Positions 43,518 through 52,685 of a DNA stretch of 64,000 nt are shown here, piece by piece (position 1 is the first letter of the stretch; each line of letters opens with the position of its first letter). Origin of the DNA: Cesiribacteraceae bacterium YIM B00369 (GTDB lineage: Bacteria; Bacteroidota; Bacteroidia; Cytophagales; Cyclobacteriaceae); contig JAFMYY010000003.1 in assembly GCA_017948555.1 (NCBI GenBank), positions 186,001 through 250,000 of the forward strand, in the 5' to 3' direction. The translations under genes were made by a program, and so were the position numbers. The notes beneath the pieces were generated by a model. It ran no database searches, was not told where the DNA came from, and worked only from the letters and a program-made list of their open reading frames with translations.

Positions 43518-46268
43518 TTACTTTATTACCACTTTTGAGGTGAGCATATTTTTATTACTTCTCAGCTGAATGGAATATACTCCCGGCTGCAGCTCAGTCT
43601 CAACAACCAGCTGCGATACTGATCCGTTAAGGCTACGCTGATACACAGCTTTTCCTTTAAGGTCAATAATCTGCATTTGTGTATAGCCCGGCTCAGGCAG
43701 CGAAATGGTTATGGTCCCTTCTGAAGGATTAGGATAAACAACCAGACTGTTCTTTACAATATCTTTCCCAAGACCAGTAACAGGATCTACCGCAATGGTA
43801 AAAGTGCGGGCAGGACTTTCGCAGCCTCCTTCACCTGTAAAACTAACGGTGTAAGTACCTGCCTGATCTGCAGAAATGTTTTCCAGGCTGATTTCTCTGC
43901 CTGTAGCACTAAAACCAGCAGGTCCTGTCCACTGCCATGTTCCTGTTCCGGCTGCGGCAGGGCTAAGTACCGCTGTTTGTCCGGCTTCCACTCTCATTGA
44001 AGTGGAACCTGGTTTACCCTCTCCTCCGGCTATGCGCATATTTGGCTGAATAATTGAAAAATCGCAGGCAGGCTCGCCATAAACAATTCCCCTGCCGGCA
44101 GTACTCATATATACCCTGCCGAAAACATTCCAGTCTCCAACCACAAATTGTCCGTTTGCCAGGCCACCATATTCATGGGCATCATCATTTATCCGCATCC
44201 AGGTTTGTCCCTGGTCAACAGACATATGCATGCCTGTCTGCCCGTTTACAGTTCCCCAGATGAAAAGAGTGGGATAGTCGCTTCCCTCAGCCTCTTTACC
44301 AACACCAACGGCTGCTGCAGAACTTACACTTTCCATTCGCTGAAAGCTTGCCCCTGAATCTGTGGAGCGGACAAGCCCTCCTCCATACAAGGCAACCCAA
44401 AGGTGCCCTTCGTGACCATGCACAGTGGCTATTTTCTTAGAGCCACCTGTTCCCGGGGTTCCTGCTGCTGCAAAGGAAACTCCTTTATCTGTACTCACAT
44501 AAACTCTTCCGTTAACAGGATTGTACACATAAAATTTATCGCTGTTTTCAGGATCTGCCACCGGCCTTGTATTTGTAAAATTCAAACCACTTATCACTGA
44601 CCAGCTGGCACCCAGATCTTCAGACCTGAAGGTAAAGCGGGATCCTTCCGGGGCATGCAAAAACACTTCCCCATCTGCAGAAACAGCTACCTGTCCTCCC
44701 CTACCTTTATCTGTGGCCACATTCCATGTCGCTCCTCCGTCTTCAGTATAGTACAACCAGTTAGTCAGATTCGGATCCTCTTTGCTGACGTAGCGCAACA
44801 TAACATCAGGATTTTTGGCAGCCACTGCCAGTCCCTGAGTAGACCCTATACTTGGTTTGTGCATACTGCCGGGCTGATTTATATCATTATGTACAAATCC
44901 ATCATAATCCAGTATAACCGATACTACAGGTCCATCAGGAATGCTTACCAGGTTTATAGGAACTGTTTCTTCAAGTCCTTTAACAGTAAATTCCCATACT
45001 GCAGGTTCTGCATTTATATCATCAGTTGTAAAAATGCCATTTCCGGAGGTAACCCACACTTTATCAGTATTAAAAGGATCAAATTCAATGGAACCAGCCC
45101 AATGAATAGAGCCTCCTTCAATCCAGTCAAATCCATTATTATCAAACTCATGCCCTCTTGCAACAACATCAGTCCAGGTAGCCCCTCCATCGGTGGAAAG
45201 AAAGAAGCGGTCCCCGTGAATTCCATCCCCACCCTGTGGTAACCAGGTGTTTATTGTAGAGGTAATAATTCTGTTGGCATTTTCAGGATCAACCGAAATT
45301 CCTCCATAAGGTCTGTTATTTGAAAACGGGGTAATATCTGTCCAGGCGCCGGTTTCAGTATTGTATTTCATTACACGGCCTGCATCAAATGGTTCAGGCT
45401 GTTCCCAATGGCCATGTGGCCCTGCTCCATTAGCATAGGTAATATATAAATTACCAGCATTATCTAACACTGCCCTCTGAGGCATAAAACCGGCAGGGCC
45501 ACCTGTAACAGCCGTAAAGGTTTCACCACCGTCGTCGCTCCTGTACAGGTTATCCCCTGTTCTGGAAACCCCTGCAAAAATGGTTTGGGTGGGGGTACCG
45601 AAATCACTGCTTAGCGAATCCAGCACCACAAAGCTGATCCCGTTTCCGTTTGGAGTGGCGGTAATATCCAGCGCATCTACCCTGGACCATGTTTCCCCGG
45701 AATCGGTGCTTTTAAACAATCCGTTTGATCCCGTACCGGTAAAAAGAATGTTTGGCGAATTAGCATCCACTGCCAGTTTTTCCCCCGTCTGGCGGCCCAT
45801 GCCATTACCGTTAGCCCTGAACTGGTCTGTTACTTCCGTTACAGAAAAGGTTTGTCCGTAATCATCTGATCTGAGGATAGCTGTTTTACCGCCATTCCAG
45901 TAGCTGGTTCCCACCTGCAGGTACAGTTTATTAGGAGAGGTTGGATCTATTGCAAGCGACTCCACTCCTAAATAGCTTGTCTCATTCTCACTAACCCAGT
46001 CCAGAAGCGGAATCCATCTTTCATTTTCCCCGTCCCAGCGGTAGGCACCACCAACATCGGTCCTGGCATAGATCAAGCCTTCTTCTGTCTGGCCCGGAAT
46101 AATTGCCGAAACAAATCCTCCGCCTCCTATGGTTACATTTCCCCAATTGTAAGACTGCGCCTGCAGGGCATTAGAAGCCATCATGAAAAATAGAAAAGTG
46201 CCTGCTGTAAGCAATTGCTTAAAGTGTAAGGTTCTTTTCCTGATTTTAACTGGTAATAGTTGCTTCAT
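43518..46268 (-). CDS. GH74 endo-xyloglucanase with Ig-like domain and T9SS sorting tail
   Basis: This 916-residue protein has an N-terminal signal sequence ending near NALQAQ, then two beta-propellers (about 40-720) full of Asp-box/BNR-like phrases such as LYRSDDGGETF, STDGGATW and STDKGVSF. The GH74 hallmark YARTDVGGAYRWD supplies one presumed catalytic Asp, and DYDGFVHND probably holds the other. An Ig/PKD-like domain covers about 755-825. The last 75 or so residues (VVYPNPSEGTITI, GVYSIQL, SKVVIK) form a type A T9SS C-terminal domain, so the enzyme should be exported by the type IX system to the surface or medium. GH74 enzymes cut the beta-1,4-glucan backbone of xyloglucan. Confidence 0.9.
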   Translation of the reverse strand: MKQLLPVKIRKRTLHFKQLLTAGTFLFFMMASNALQAQSYNWGNVTIGGGGFVSAIIPGQTEEGLIYARTDVGGAYRWDGENERWIPLLDWVSENETSYLGVESLAIDPTSPNKLYLQVGTSYWNGGKTAILRSDDYGQTFSVTEVTDQFRANGNGMGRQTGEKLAVDANSPNILFTGTGSNGLFKSTDSGETWSRVDALDITATPNGNGISFVVLDSLSSDFGTPTQTIFAGVSRTGDNLYRSDDGGETFTAVTGGPAGFMPQRAVLDNAGNLYITYANGAGPHGHWEQPEPFDAGRVMKYNTETGAWTDITPFSNNRPYGGISVDPENANRIITSTINTWLPQGGDGIHGDRFFLSTDGGATWTDVVARGHEFDNNGFDWIEGGSIHWAGSIEFDPFNTDKVWVTSGNGIFTTDDINAEPAVWEFTVKGLEETVPINLVSIPDGPVVSVILDYDGFVHNDINQPGSMHKPSIGSTQGLAVAAKNPDVMLRYVSKEDPNLTNWLYYTEDGGATWNVATDKGRGGQVAVSADGEVFLHAPEGSRFTFRSEDLGASWSVISGLNFTNTRPVADPENSDKFYVYNPVNGRVYVSTDKGVSFAAAGTPGTGGSKKIATVHGHEGHLWVALYGGGLVRSTDSGASFQRMESVSSAAAVGVGKEAEGSDYPTLFIWGTVNGQTGMHMSVDQGQTWMRINDDAHEYGGLANGQFVVGDWNVFGRVYMSTAGRGIVYGEPACDFSIIQPNMRIAGGEGKPGSTSMRVEAGQTAVLSPAAAGTGTWQWTGPAGFSATGREISLENISADQAGTYTVSFTGEGGCESPARTFTIAVDPVTGLGKDIVKNSLVVYPNPSEGTITISLPEPGYTQMQIIDLKGKAVYQRSLNGSVSQLVVETELQPGVYSIQLRSNKNMLTSKVVIK

Positions 46269-46317
46269 ATTTATATTGTTTTAAAATTTAATTAACTATT
46301 AAGGATGAGCCAGCCTT

Positions 46318-48789
46318 TTACTTAAGGTTTAAGGTTACCGAAGCCGGCTCAAGTCCCTCTGATGTTGCTGTAAATTTTACTGTTCCTGCCTCCTCTCCTG
46401 CCTGCAAAATGGCTAAAGCAAGTCCGTTAAAGGCTTTGCGGTAAGTGGCCTGGAAGGGCTCCATACTTGTCTGGCTGCCATTATCCACCCCTGCTATTTT
46501 TGCATTCCCTTCCACATCAAAACTAATCAGGTTATCTGCTTTTGGCACCAGGTTTCCATCCTTATCCAGTACTTTTACTGTTATAAAGGACAGGTCTTTT
46601 CCATCTGCCTTTATATTATTCCTGTCGGCTTCCAGTACAATTCCGGCAGGAGCTCCGGCAGTTTTCACTTCTTTCACTGCCACCTCTTTCCCGCCTTTCC
46701 TGGAAATTGCCCTCAGGGTGCCCGGCTGGTATTTTAACCGCCACATCACATGCAGGTCCTCCCCCTCTTTCTTCTTCACTCCCTGTGATTTTCCATTCAG
46801 GAACAGCTCCACCTCATCGGCCTGGTTATAATAAGCCCACACATCCACTGTTTTACCTTCTTCCCAGTTCCAGTGCGGGAATACATGGAGCACGGTATCC
46901 TGTGTCCATTCGCTTTTGTACATATAGTAGGCATCTTTAGGAAAGCCTGCCAGATCCACCACGCCAAAATAAGAGCTGCGCGATGGCCAGCCGTAAGGTG
47001 TGGGTTCGCCAAGGTAGTCGAAGCCTGTCCAGATGTACATGCCGGAGAGGTAATCATGTTTCTTGATCAGCTTCCAGGTTTCCTCATGGGTGGATCCCCA
47101 GGGGGCACTTACGTTATCATAAGCCGAAACTGTATTATCCGGATTTCCAACAGTAAAAGGTTCATCCCATTTTATAGGCCAGCGGCGTATGCTGTCGGAT
47201 GGCATATCGTAATGACCACGTGTAGCAAGGGCTGAGGTAGTTTCGGTGGCTATGAACTTCTGGCCGGGAAAATTTTCCGGGAAATCTTCGTACAGCTCGT
47301 GATGATAATTGAAGCCTACCAGATCCAGCGCTCCGGATTCATATATTTTGTTTTTTGGTTGCGGATCATTTAAAGCCGAAGTAATAGCCCTGGTAGTATC
47401 CAGCTCCCGTACAATACCGGCAAGCTCAGCGGCAATAGTAGTACCTGTGCTGTCCCACTGCTCCAAAATTTCGTTGCCTATGCTCCAGATAAAGATACCC
47501 GGGTGATTGCGGTCGCGCCTAACCAGGTCTTTCAGGTCCTGCACGTGCCACTCATCCCATTCATGGCTGTAGTCGAATTCCATTTTTTTCATCTTCCACA
47601 TATCAAAGGCTTCATCCATCACTATAAAGCCCATGCTGTCGCAAAGCGCCAGCAGCTCCGGTGATGGAGGGTTATGTGCGGTACGGATTCCATTTACGCC
47701 CATTTCCTTCAAAATTTCCAGCTGCCGCTCCTTTGCCCGTACATTGAGTGCCGCACCCAGTGCGCCGAGGTCATGGTGGTTACAAACACCTTTGATTTTT
47801 ACTGATTTGCCGTTGAGAAACAATCCTTTTTCAGCATCGAAATGGAAATAGCGAATCCCCAGAGGGGTTTCATAATAATCCACCGTTTCCCCGTCCTTTT
47901 CTATAAGGGTAACTACTTTGTAGAGGTAAGGATCCTCCACCGACCAGAGCCTCGGTTCATTTACTGTAAGCTCCTGTTGCAGAGTGGTAACAGAGTCGGT
48001 CAGGGCCTGCTGTTCTGCTGTAGTTCTGCTTACTTCGTTCCCTGTCCCGTCCTGAATAATGGTATGGACCACAAAAGTGCCCTGCTGGTTTCTGCTGTTT
48101 TTTATTCTTGTTTCCACTGCCACACGGGCAGAGTCGTCGCTTACTGCAGGAGTGGTAACATAAGTACCCCACAGGTCCACGTGCACAGGGCTGGTTTTTA
48201 CCAGCCACACATTGCGGTAAATACCCGAACCTGAATACCAGCGGGAGTTCGGTTGCTGAGAGTTATCGACCTTTACGGCAATAACATTTTCCTGCTCTCC
48301 AAAATGGAGGTGGGGAGTTAGGTTATAGCGGAAGGAGATATAGCCGTTTGGCCTCCTGCCTAAATATTCGCCATTAATCCATACCTCGCTGTTAAGGTAA
48401 ACACCATCAAAGTCTATATAGAACATTTTTGCAGAATCCTCCTCTGCCAGCGAAAAAGTTTTGCGATACCAGCCGGTGCCTCCCGGCAGCGCACCACCGC
48501 CCACTCCGGCAGGATGCTCTTCGCTGAACTCTCCTTCTATGCTCCAGTCATGCGGCACGTTAAGCTTCCTCCAGGCTGCATCATTGTAGGCAGTGTCCTG
48601 TGCATTCTCCACATCGCCCAAATGAAAAGCCCAGTTTTTTGTAAAGTCCATTCTCTGCCTTGCATCTCTGTTATTGGCAGCCGATTGGGCTTCATCGGTA
48701 GAGGTACAGGAATACACACTCAAAAGGGCGGTTACAAGGATGGCCGGCAGAAACTTTCCGGCAAAGATTTGTATTGAAGTTCTCAGCAT
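46318..48789 (-). CDS. GH2 beta-galactosidase lipoprotein
   Basis: This 823-residue GH2 enzyme begins at MLRTSIQIFA with a lipoprotein-like signal (Cys28 in LLSVYSC). Upstream codons to 48822 from a TTG are not convincing. A jelly-roll N-terminal domain contains NVPHDWSIEGEF and GGTGWYRKTF. The catalytic barrel contains GVCNHHDLGALG and GVNGIRTAHNPPSPELL, the acid/base E440 in IWSIGNEILEQ and the nucleophile E516 in FIATETTSAL. A DUF4982/Ig-like C-terminal region ends with an invasin-like domain. In xyloglucan loci this enzyme removes beta-1,2-galactose from side chains after fucose removal. Confidence 0.92.
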   Translation of the reverse strand: MLRTSIQIFAGKFLPAILVTALLSVYSCTSTDEAQSAANNRDARQRMDFTKNWAFHLGDVENAQDTAYNDAAWRKLNVPHDWSIEGEFSEEHPAGVGGGALPGGTGWYRKTFSLAEEDSAKMFYIDFDGVYLNSEVWINGEYLGRRPNGYISFRYNLTPHLHFGEQENVIAVKVDNSQQPNSRWYSGSGIYRNVWLVKTSPVHVDLWGTYVTTPAVSDDSARVAVETRIKNSRNQQGTFVVHTIIQDGTGNEVSRTTAEQQALTDSVTTLQQELTVNEPRLWSVEDPYLYKVVTLIEKDGETVDYYETPLGIRYFHFDAEKGLFLNGKSVKIKGVCNHHDLGALGAALNVRAKERQLEILKEMGVNGIRTAHNPPSPELLALCDSMGFIVMDEAFDMWKMKKMEFDYSHEWDEWHVQDLKDLVRRDRNHPGIFIWSIGNEILEQWDSTGTTIAAELAGIVRELDTTRAITSALNDPQPKNKIYESGALDLVGFNYHHELYEDFPENFPGQKFIATETTSALATRGHYDMPSDSIRRWPIKWDEPFTVGNPDNTVSAYDNVSAPWGSTHEETWKLIKKHDYLSGMYIWTGFDYLGEPTPYGWPSRSSYFGVVDLAGFPKDAYYMYKSEWTQDTVLHVFPHWNWEEGKTVDVWAYYNQADEVELFLNGKSQGVKKKEGEDLHVMWRLKYQPGTLRAISRKGGKEVAVKEVKTAGAPAGIVLEADRNNIKADGKDLSFITVKVLDKDGNLVPKADNLISFDVEGNAKIAGVDNGSQTSMEPFQATYRKAFNGLALAILQAGEEAGTVKFTATSEGLEPASVTLNLK

Positions 48790-49019
48790 AATTTTTTGAT
48801 CAGGCAAAAAAGCCACGGTCAATAATAGATTTCAGAATTAGCAGTTGTTTTTTTCACAACCGATTGCAGAGCTAAATATAGAAAAGATCCTGCATGATGA
48901 ATGGTACTGAATGTTTCAGGCTTAGTAGCCTTATGTTCAAATTGGGGATGGATAAGCTGACCAAGTGTTGTTCCATTTACACTAAAGATAAAAATATCTG
49001 AAAAGAGTAACAGTTTATA

Positions 49020-49060
49020 AAAAAGTGGCCATTCCGAAGAATACAGAACAGCCACTTTTT
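49020..49060 (-). terminator. Internal terminator downstream of the SusC-SusD-lipoprotein genes
   Basis: AAAAAGTGGC (49020-49029) pairs with GCCACTTTTT (49051-49060) around a 21-base loop. On the minus strand the stem is followed by a short T-rich run. It lies 29 bases past the surface lipoprotein stop codon in the 299-base gap before GH2 and could reduce read-through into the enzyme genes. Confidence 0.75.
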
Positions 49061-49088
49061 ATTATTAGTTTGAAACTAAAACCTGGTA

Positions 49089-51050
49089 TTACAGTACAAA
49101 GTGATATACCACGTACTCCTCAGTTGGCTTATCCGGATTTGGCCTTCCAAACCATATACCAACAACTTCATTTCGTGCATTTCTTTCCATTCTAATAATT
49201 TTCCAGGTATTTCCTTCCGGATTAGTTTGAATGGTTACCCAGCCAGCCACAAAAATTGAAGGAGTTACTCCTGAAAATGTAATTGTTTTAGTTGCCCCAT
49301 CAATAGTAAAAGTACCCTCGTCAATTGTTCCATCATCCTGGGTAACCACTACTGTTCCATCTGTTGAAAATCGAACTGACGCATCATCAACATTAACCAC
49401 ATCAGCATCTCCATAAGGAGCTCCCCAACCACTGTTAATAATATCCTGTCTGGTATTCCAGTTATTTTTAAAATTACCATCCATACCAGTCCAGTTATAA
49501 GGCACCTCTTCATCTACCTGCCAGGTTTTTTCCGAAGTTCCTGCCAATACCAGCAATACTTCCTGTTCCGGGGTAAGCTCCACAGGGCCTCCGGGAACCT
49601 GGAGTTTAAAGTGATACACCATATACTGATCCAGCTCCGGATCGCGTGCACCGAACCATATTCCGGTTACTTTACCGCTTACCTCATTTCTATCCACCTT
49701 CACTATTTTCCACTGGTTTTGGGCAGTGGTAGTAGCTGATATACCATTAGCACCTTGTTTATCTTTAGCTATAAGAATATTTGGTTTAATTCCGGTAAAG
49801 GTAACCATGTTAGTTGTTTCATCAATTTCAAACCTGCCTTCTGCTGTAGTTCCATCATCCTGTGTTACCACTACAGTACCATCTTCTGAGAAACTGATGG
49901 AAGCATCATTGATATTTTCAACAGCTGCATCATTATATAATGCCCAGCTAGGGTAATCTTTCCTGCTATTCCATTCATTTAAAAAATTACCTTCGAGGTC
50001 AGTCCAGTTAAATGGCACCTGTGTATCTAATTTCCATACTTTAGTTGTGGTTTTATCTACAGCAAGAATGTCTTTCTGGTCAGCGCCAAAGTCAAAATTA
50101 GGATCTTCCTGAGGGCCTTCAGGTTCAGGAGTCCAGTTTTCATCATATTCCTGAGAAATAAAATTATACACTATCATAGCAGGTCCTTCACCATCCACAT
50201 CCTTATCACGAATTACACCTAACCTCAAGGTATTCTCATCAAGAGCCAGTATGGTATAGTTTGTCCAGTCACTAATACCTGTTAAACCATTTTTACCAGG
50301 TTTGTACCCTCTCAATATTGAGGCATCATTGATCGTAAGCGTTTTATTATCAGTATTCAGGTAATAAGTCCCTTCTTCTTCAATTCCATTCTCCATTGGC
50401 TTGGTGGCAGAAAAGTACGGACCTCCTTCTAAACTAAAGGTCATGACACCATAATCACCCTGGGCCATTGCATTGTTAGAGTAAATCCATGCAGCGTCCG
50501 GACTCCAGGTCCAGCAATCATCACCATAACATCCTGTTTCAAACTGCCCTTCCGCCCATGGGCCGCCTTCTTCCAGCCAGCCATTTGAGGTACCATAGAA
50601 CGAGAGTGGGCCGGCAAACGCTTTACCTTCAGTATCCAATACCCACGATTTTTCCTCCCCCGGACCACCGGATAATGCTGTCCACAATGGATCGTTTACG
50701 TACATCAGATTATCCTGCGTAACTTCCACTATCACAGGGTCCATTTTTACCACACCGCCAGCTGTTAGTGCTGAAAATTGAATGGTATATTCTCCCTTGA
50801 AAGGAAATCTTACAGTATCCACCATGCGATTGGAGCGGCCTGTGCCATAATCCCACATGGCTACCGTACCCGGGGTTTCATTGATCATAACCACTGTGTT
50901 ACCACCTTCATCAATGTCGAGTGGCTGCTCCACCCTAAATTTTATTTCTGATTTATCAAGCCTCCTACCCAATTCCTGGGTATCGTCCTGGCAGGAAATG
51001 ATAAAGATCATCATCCCCAGGACCATTATTATACTATTTATTTTTCTCAT
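49089..51050 (-). CDS. Three-module surface lipoprotein, probable glycan-binding protein
   Basis: This 653-residue lipoprotein (MIFIISC, Cys20) follows SusD after 26 bases, the position occupied by surface glycan-binding proteins (SusE/SusF or SGBP-B) in other loci. Residues about 30-112 look PKD/Ig-like. Three related modules follow at about 120-300, 324-483 and 501-653. Modules 2 and 3 are clearly homologous: each has VPFNWT or VPYNWT, then GNFLNEWNSR or GNFKNNWNTR, then DGTVVVTQDDGT, then GIWFG, and ends with VYHF. Each is rich in Trp, Asn and Asp, as expected of carbohydrate-contact surfaces. The first module is more diverged but ends in a similar IVYNF. I do not recognise a named family; the binding role is inferred from position and composition. 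Confidence 0.75.
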   Translation of the reverse strand: MRKINSIIMVLGMMIFIISCQDDTQELGRRLDKSEIKFRVEQPLDIDEGGNTVVMINETPGTVAMWDYGTGRSNRMVDTVRFPFKGEYTIQFSALTAGGVVKMDPVIVEVTQDNLMYVNDPLWTALSGGPGEEKSWVLDTEGKAFAGPLSFYGTSNGWLEEGGPWAEGQFETGCYGDDCWTWSPDAAWIYSNNAMAQGDYGVMTFSLEGGPYFSATKPMENGIEEEGTYYLNTDNKTLTINDASILRGYKPGKNGLTGISDWTNYTILALDENTLRLGVIRDKDVDGEGPAMIVYNFISQEYDENWTPEPEGPQEDPNFDFGADQKDILAVDKTTTKVWKLDTQVPFNWTDLEGNFLNEWNSRKDYPSWALYNDAAVENINDASISFSEDGTVVVTQDDGTTAEGRFEIDETTNMVTFTGIKPNILIAKDKQGANGISATTTAQNQWKIVKVDRNEVSGKVTGIWFGARDPELDQYMVYHFKLQVPGGPVELTPEQEVLLVLAGTSEKTWQVDEEVPYNWTGMDGNFKNNWNTRQDIINSGWGAPYGDADVVNVDDASVRFSTDGTVVVTQDDGTIDEGTFTIDGATKTITFSGVTPSIFVAGWVTIQTNPEGNTWKIIRMERNARNEVVGIWFGRPNPDKPTEEYVVYHFVL

Positions 51051-51076
51051 GTTCTTTTTAATTAATGTTTAAAACA

Positions 51077-52672
51077 TTACCATCCAGGGTTCTGCACTAA
51101 CAGTCCATTCGACAAGGTAATCTGGTTATTTGGAATTTGCTGCAAGCCTTGGGTAGCTACTATATTGCCCGCAGAAATGGTTTTTGTTTCTGTAGTACCT
51201 CCATTCAACACAGTAGTTGATACCGCAATTTTTTTAGCTGCATTGTCAACTCCCTGCCGCAGAAGATCCCAGTAGCGGAGGCCTTCGAATGCAAGTTCCA
51301 GACGGCGCTCCTGCATTATGTTCTCCTGGTTTACGGCCAATGTAGTAAAGTTTTCTCCATAGGCCCTCTGCCGTACCTGGTCGAAATAGCTTTGTGCATT
51401 CGGGCTGCCTAATTCAGCCGCCATTAATAGCACATCGGCATAACGGATAGAGAAAAAGTCCTGGTACTGGCCAACCATAAAATCTTCTGCTCCCAAAGGT
51501 ACGGTTGTGCTTACTCCTTCTTCATTTACCATTGGAGTATACTTCTTAATATACAATCCGGTATACTCTCTTTGGTTTTCCTGCTTATCAAAAGGAATTT
51601 CTTCCGCATCGATATTAATGATTGATGCCTCTCTGCGGGTATCGTTTTCAGGGTAAGCATTCCACAGCTCCCGGGTAACCGTTGCGCCTCCCCATCCATT
51701 TCCGTAAGGGTAATGAGACATTTCTCTTATGCCATACAATACCATCCAGTGGTTTCCATCCACATTACCATCATAATCGCTGGTATAGGTATATTTGATA
51801 GAAAACACTACCTCTTTATTGTCTTCACCTGCATAGTCCTCCAGAGATGCAGCCGGCCATAACTGAGCAAAACTTTCCAACAAACCAAAACCACCATTTG
51901 CAATTACATCTTCTATGTAAGCTAGCGCCTGATCGCGGGTTACCACACCAACCAGGTCGGCTTTATTGTAATAACCGGTATAGTATAGATACACACGGGC
52001 CAGTAAAGCTTCGGCAGCCCATTTGGTGGTCCTGCCCTGGGTAGCTCTGCCGGCTGCATAAGGTTGGCTTTGCATATTATCTGCAGCCCATTTCAGGTCC
52101 CCGGCAATTAGCGTGTAAACCTCGTCAGGAGTAGCCTGTGGCTCATTTTCAGATGAAGCTTCTGAAAGCAACGGAATACTGCCCCAAAGCCTTACCATAT
52201 CGAAATAAAGAAATGCCCGAAGAAATCTTGCCTCCCCTTCATAAGTATTTCGCAAGCCTTCTTCTGCCGTACTCCAGTCGATCTGATCCATTTTACTTAT
52301 CAGAACATTACAACGGTAAATTGCTCTATAGTAGGCAATCCAATTATTTTCATACAGGTTCTGGGCTGTAGGTGAGCGGTTTGGATCAAACTCATCAATG
52401 GCCTGGTAGGTGAAGGCATCAGAGTTTCCTGTACCACCATAAGCATTATCAGAAAGCACAGTACTGGCAACAGGAAAAGCTATCCCATCAACAGAATATA
52501 CTCTTTGTAAGCCATCATAAGCTCCTACCAAGGCCGCCTCAGCATCAGAAGGGGTTCTGTAGAAAGTACTCTCATTTATTTCTGTGGCTGGCTGGACATC
52601 CAGGAAACTTTCATCGCATGCTCCCAGGAAAAGTAAACCAACTGCCAAAAATTTTATTGCTATCTTTTTCAT
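51077..52672 (-). CDS. SusD/RagB-family outer-membrane lipoprotein
   Basis: This 531-residue lipoprotein (LLFLGAC, Cys19) is the surface lid and ligand-binding partner of the SusC transporter. The N-terminus has FLDVQPATEINESTFY and AALVGAYDGLQ. Middle TPR-like helices include FLRAFLYFDMVRLWGSIPLL and RARVYLYY-like segments. The C-terminal RagB/SusD domain has FSIRYADVLLMAAEL and ERRLELAFEGLRYWDLLRQG, all hallmarks of the family. The ATG at 52672 is chosen because it begins the lipoprotein signal; the frame open to 52708 would run into the end of susC. The glycan bound is probably a xyloglucan oligosaccharide, by context. Confidence 0.95.
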   Translation of the reverse strand: MKKIAIKFLAVGLLFLGACDESFLDVQPATEINESTFYRTPSDAEAALVGAYDGLQRVYSVDGIAFPVASTVLSDNAYGGTGNSDAFTYQAIDEFDPNRSPTAQNLYENNWIAYYRAIYRCNVLISKMDQIDWSTAEEGLRNTYEGEARFLRAFLYFDMVRLWGSIPLLSEASSENEPQATPDEVYTLIAGDLKWAADNMQSQPYAAGRATQGRTTKWAAEALLARVYLYYTGYYNKADLVGVVTRDQALAYIEDVIANGGFGLLESFAQLWPAASLEDYAGEDNKEVVFSIKYTYTSDYDGNVDGNHWMVLYGIREMSHYPYGNGWGGATVTRELWNAYPENDTRREASIINIDAEEIPFDKQENQREYTGLYIKKYTPMVNEEGVSTTVPLGAEDFMVGQYQDFFSIRYADVLLMAAELGSPNAQSYFDQVRQRAYGENFTTLAVNQENIMQERRLELAFEGLRYWDLLRQGVDNAAKKIAVSTTVLNGGTTETKTISAGNIVATQGLQQIPNNQITLSNGLLVQNPGW

Positions 52673-52685
52673 AGGTTTCAGATCT

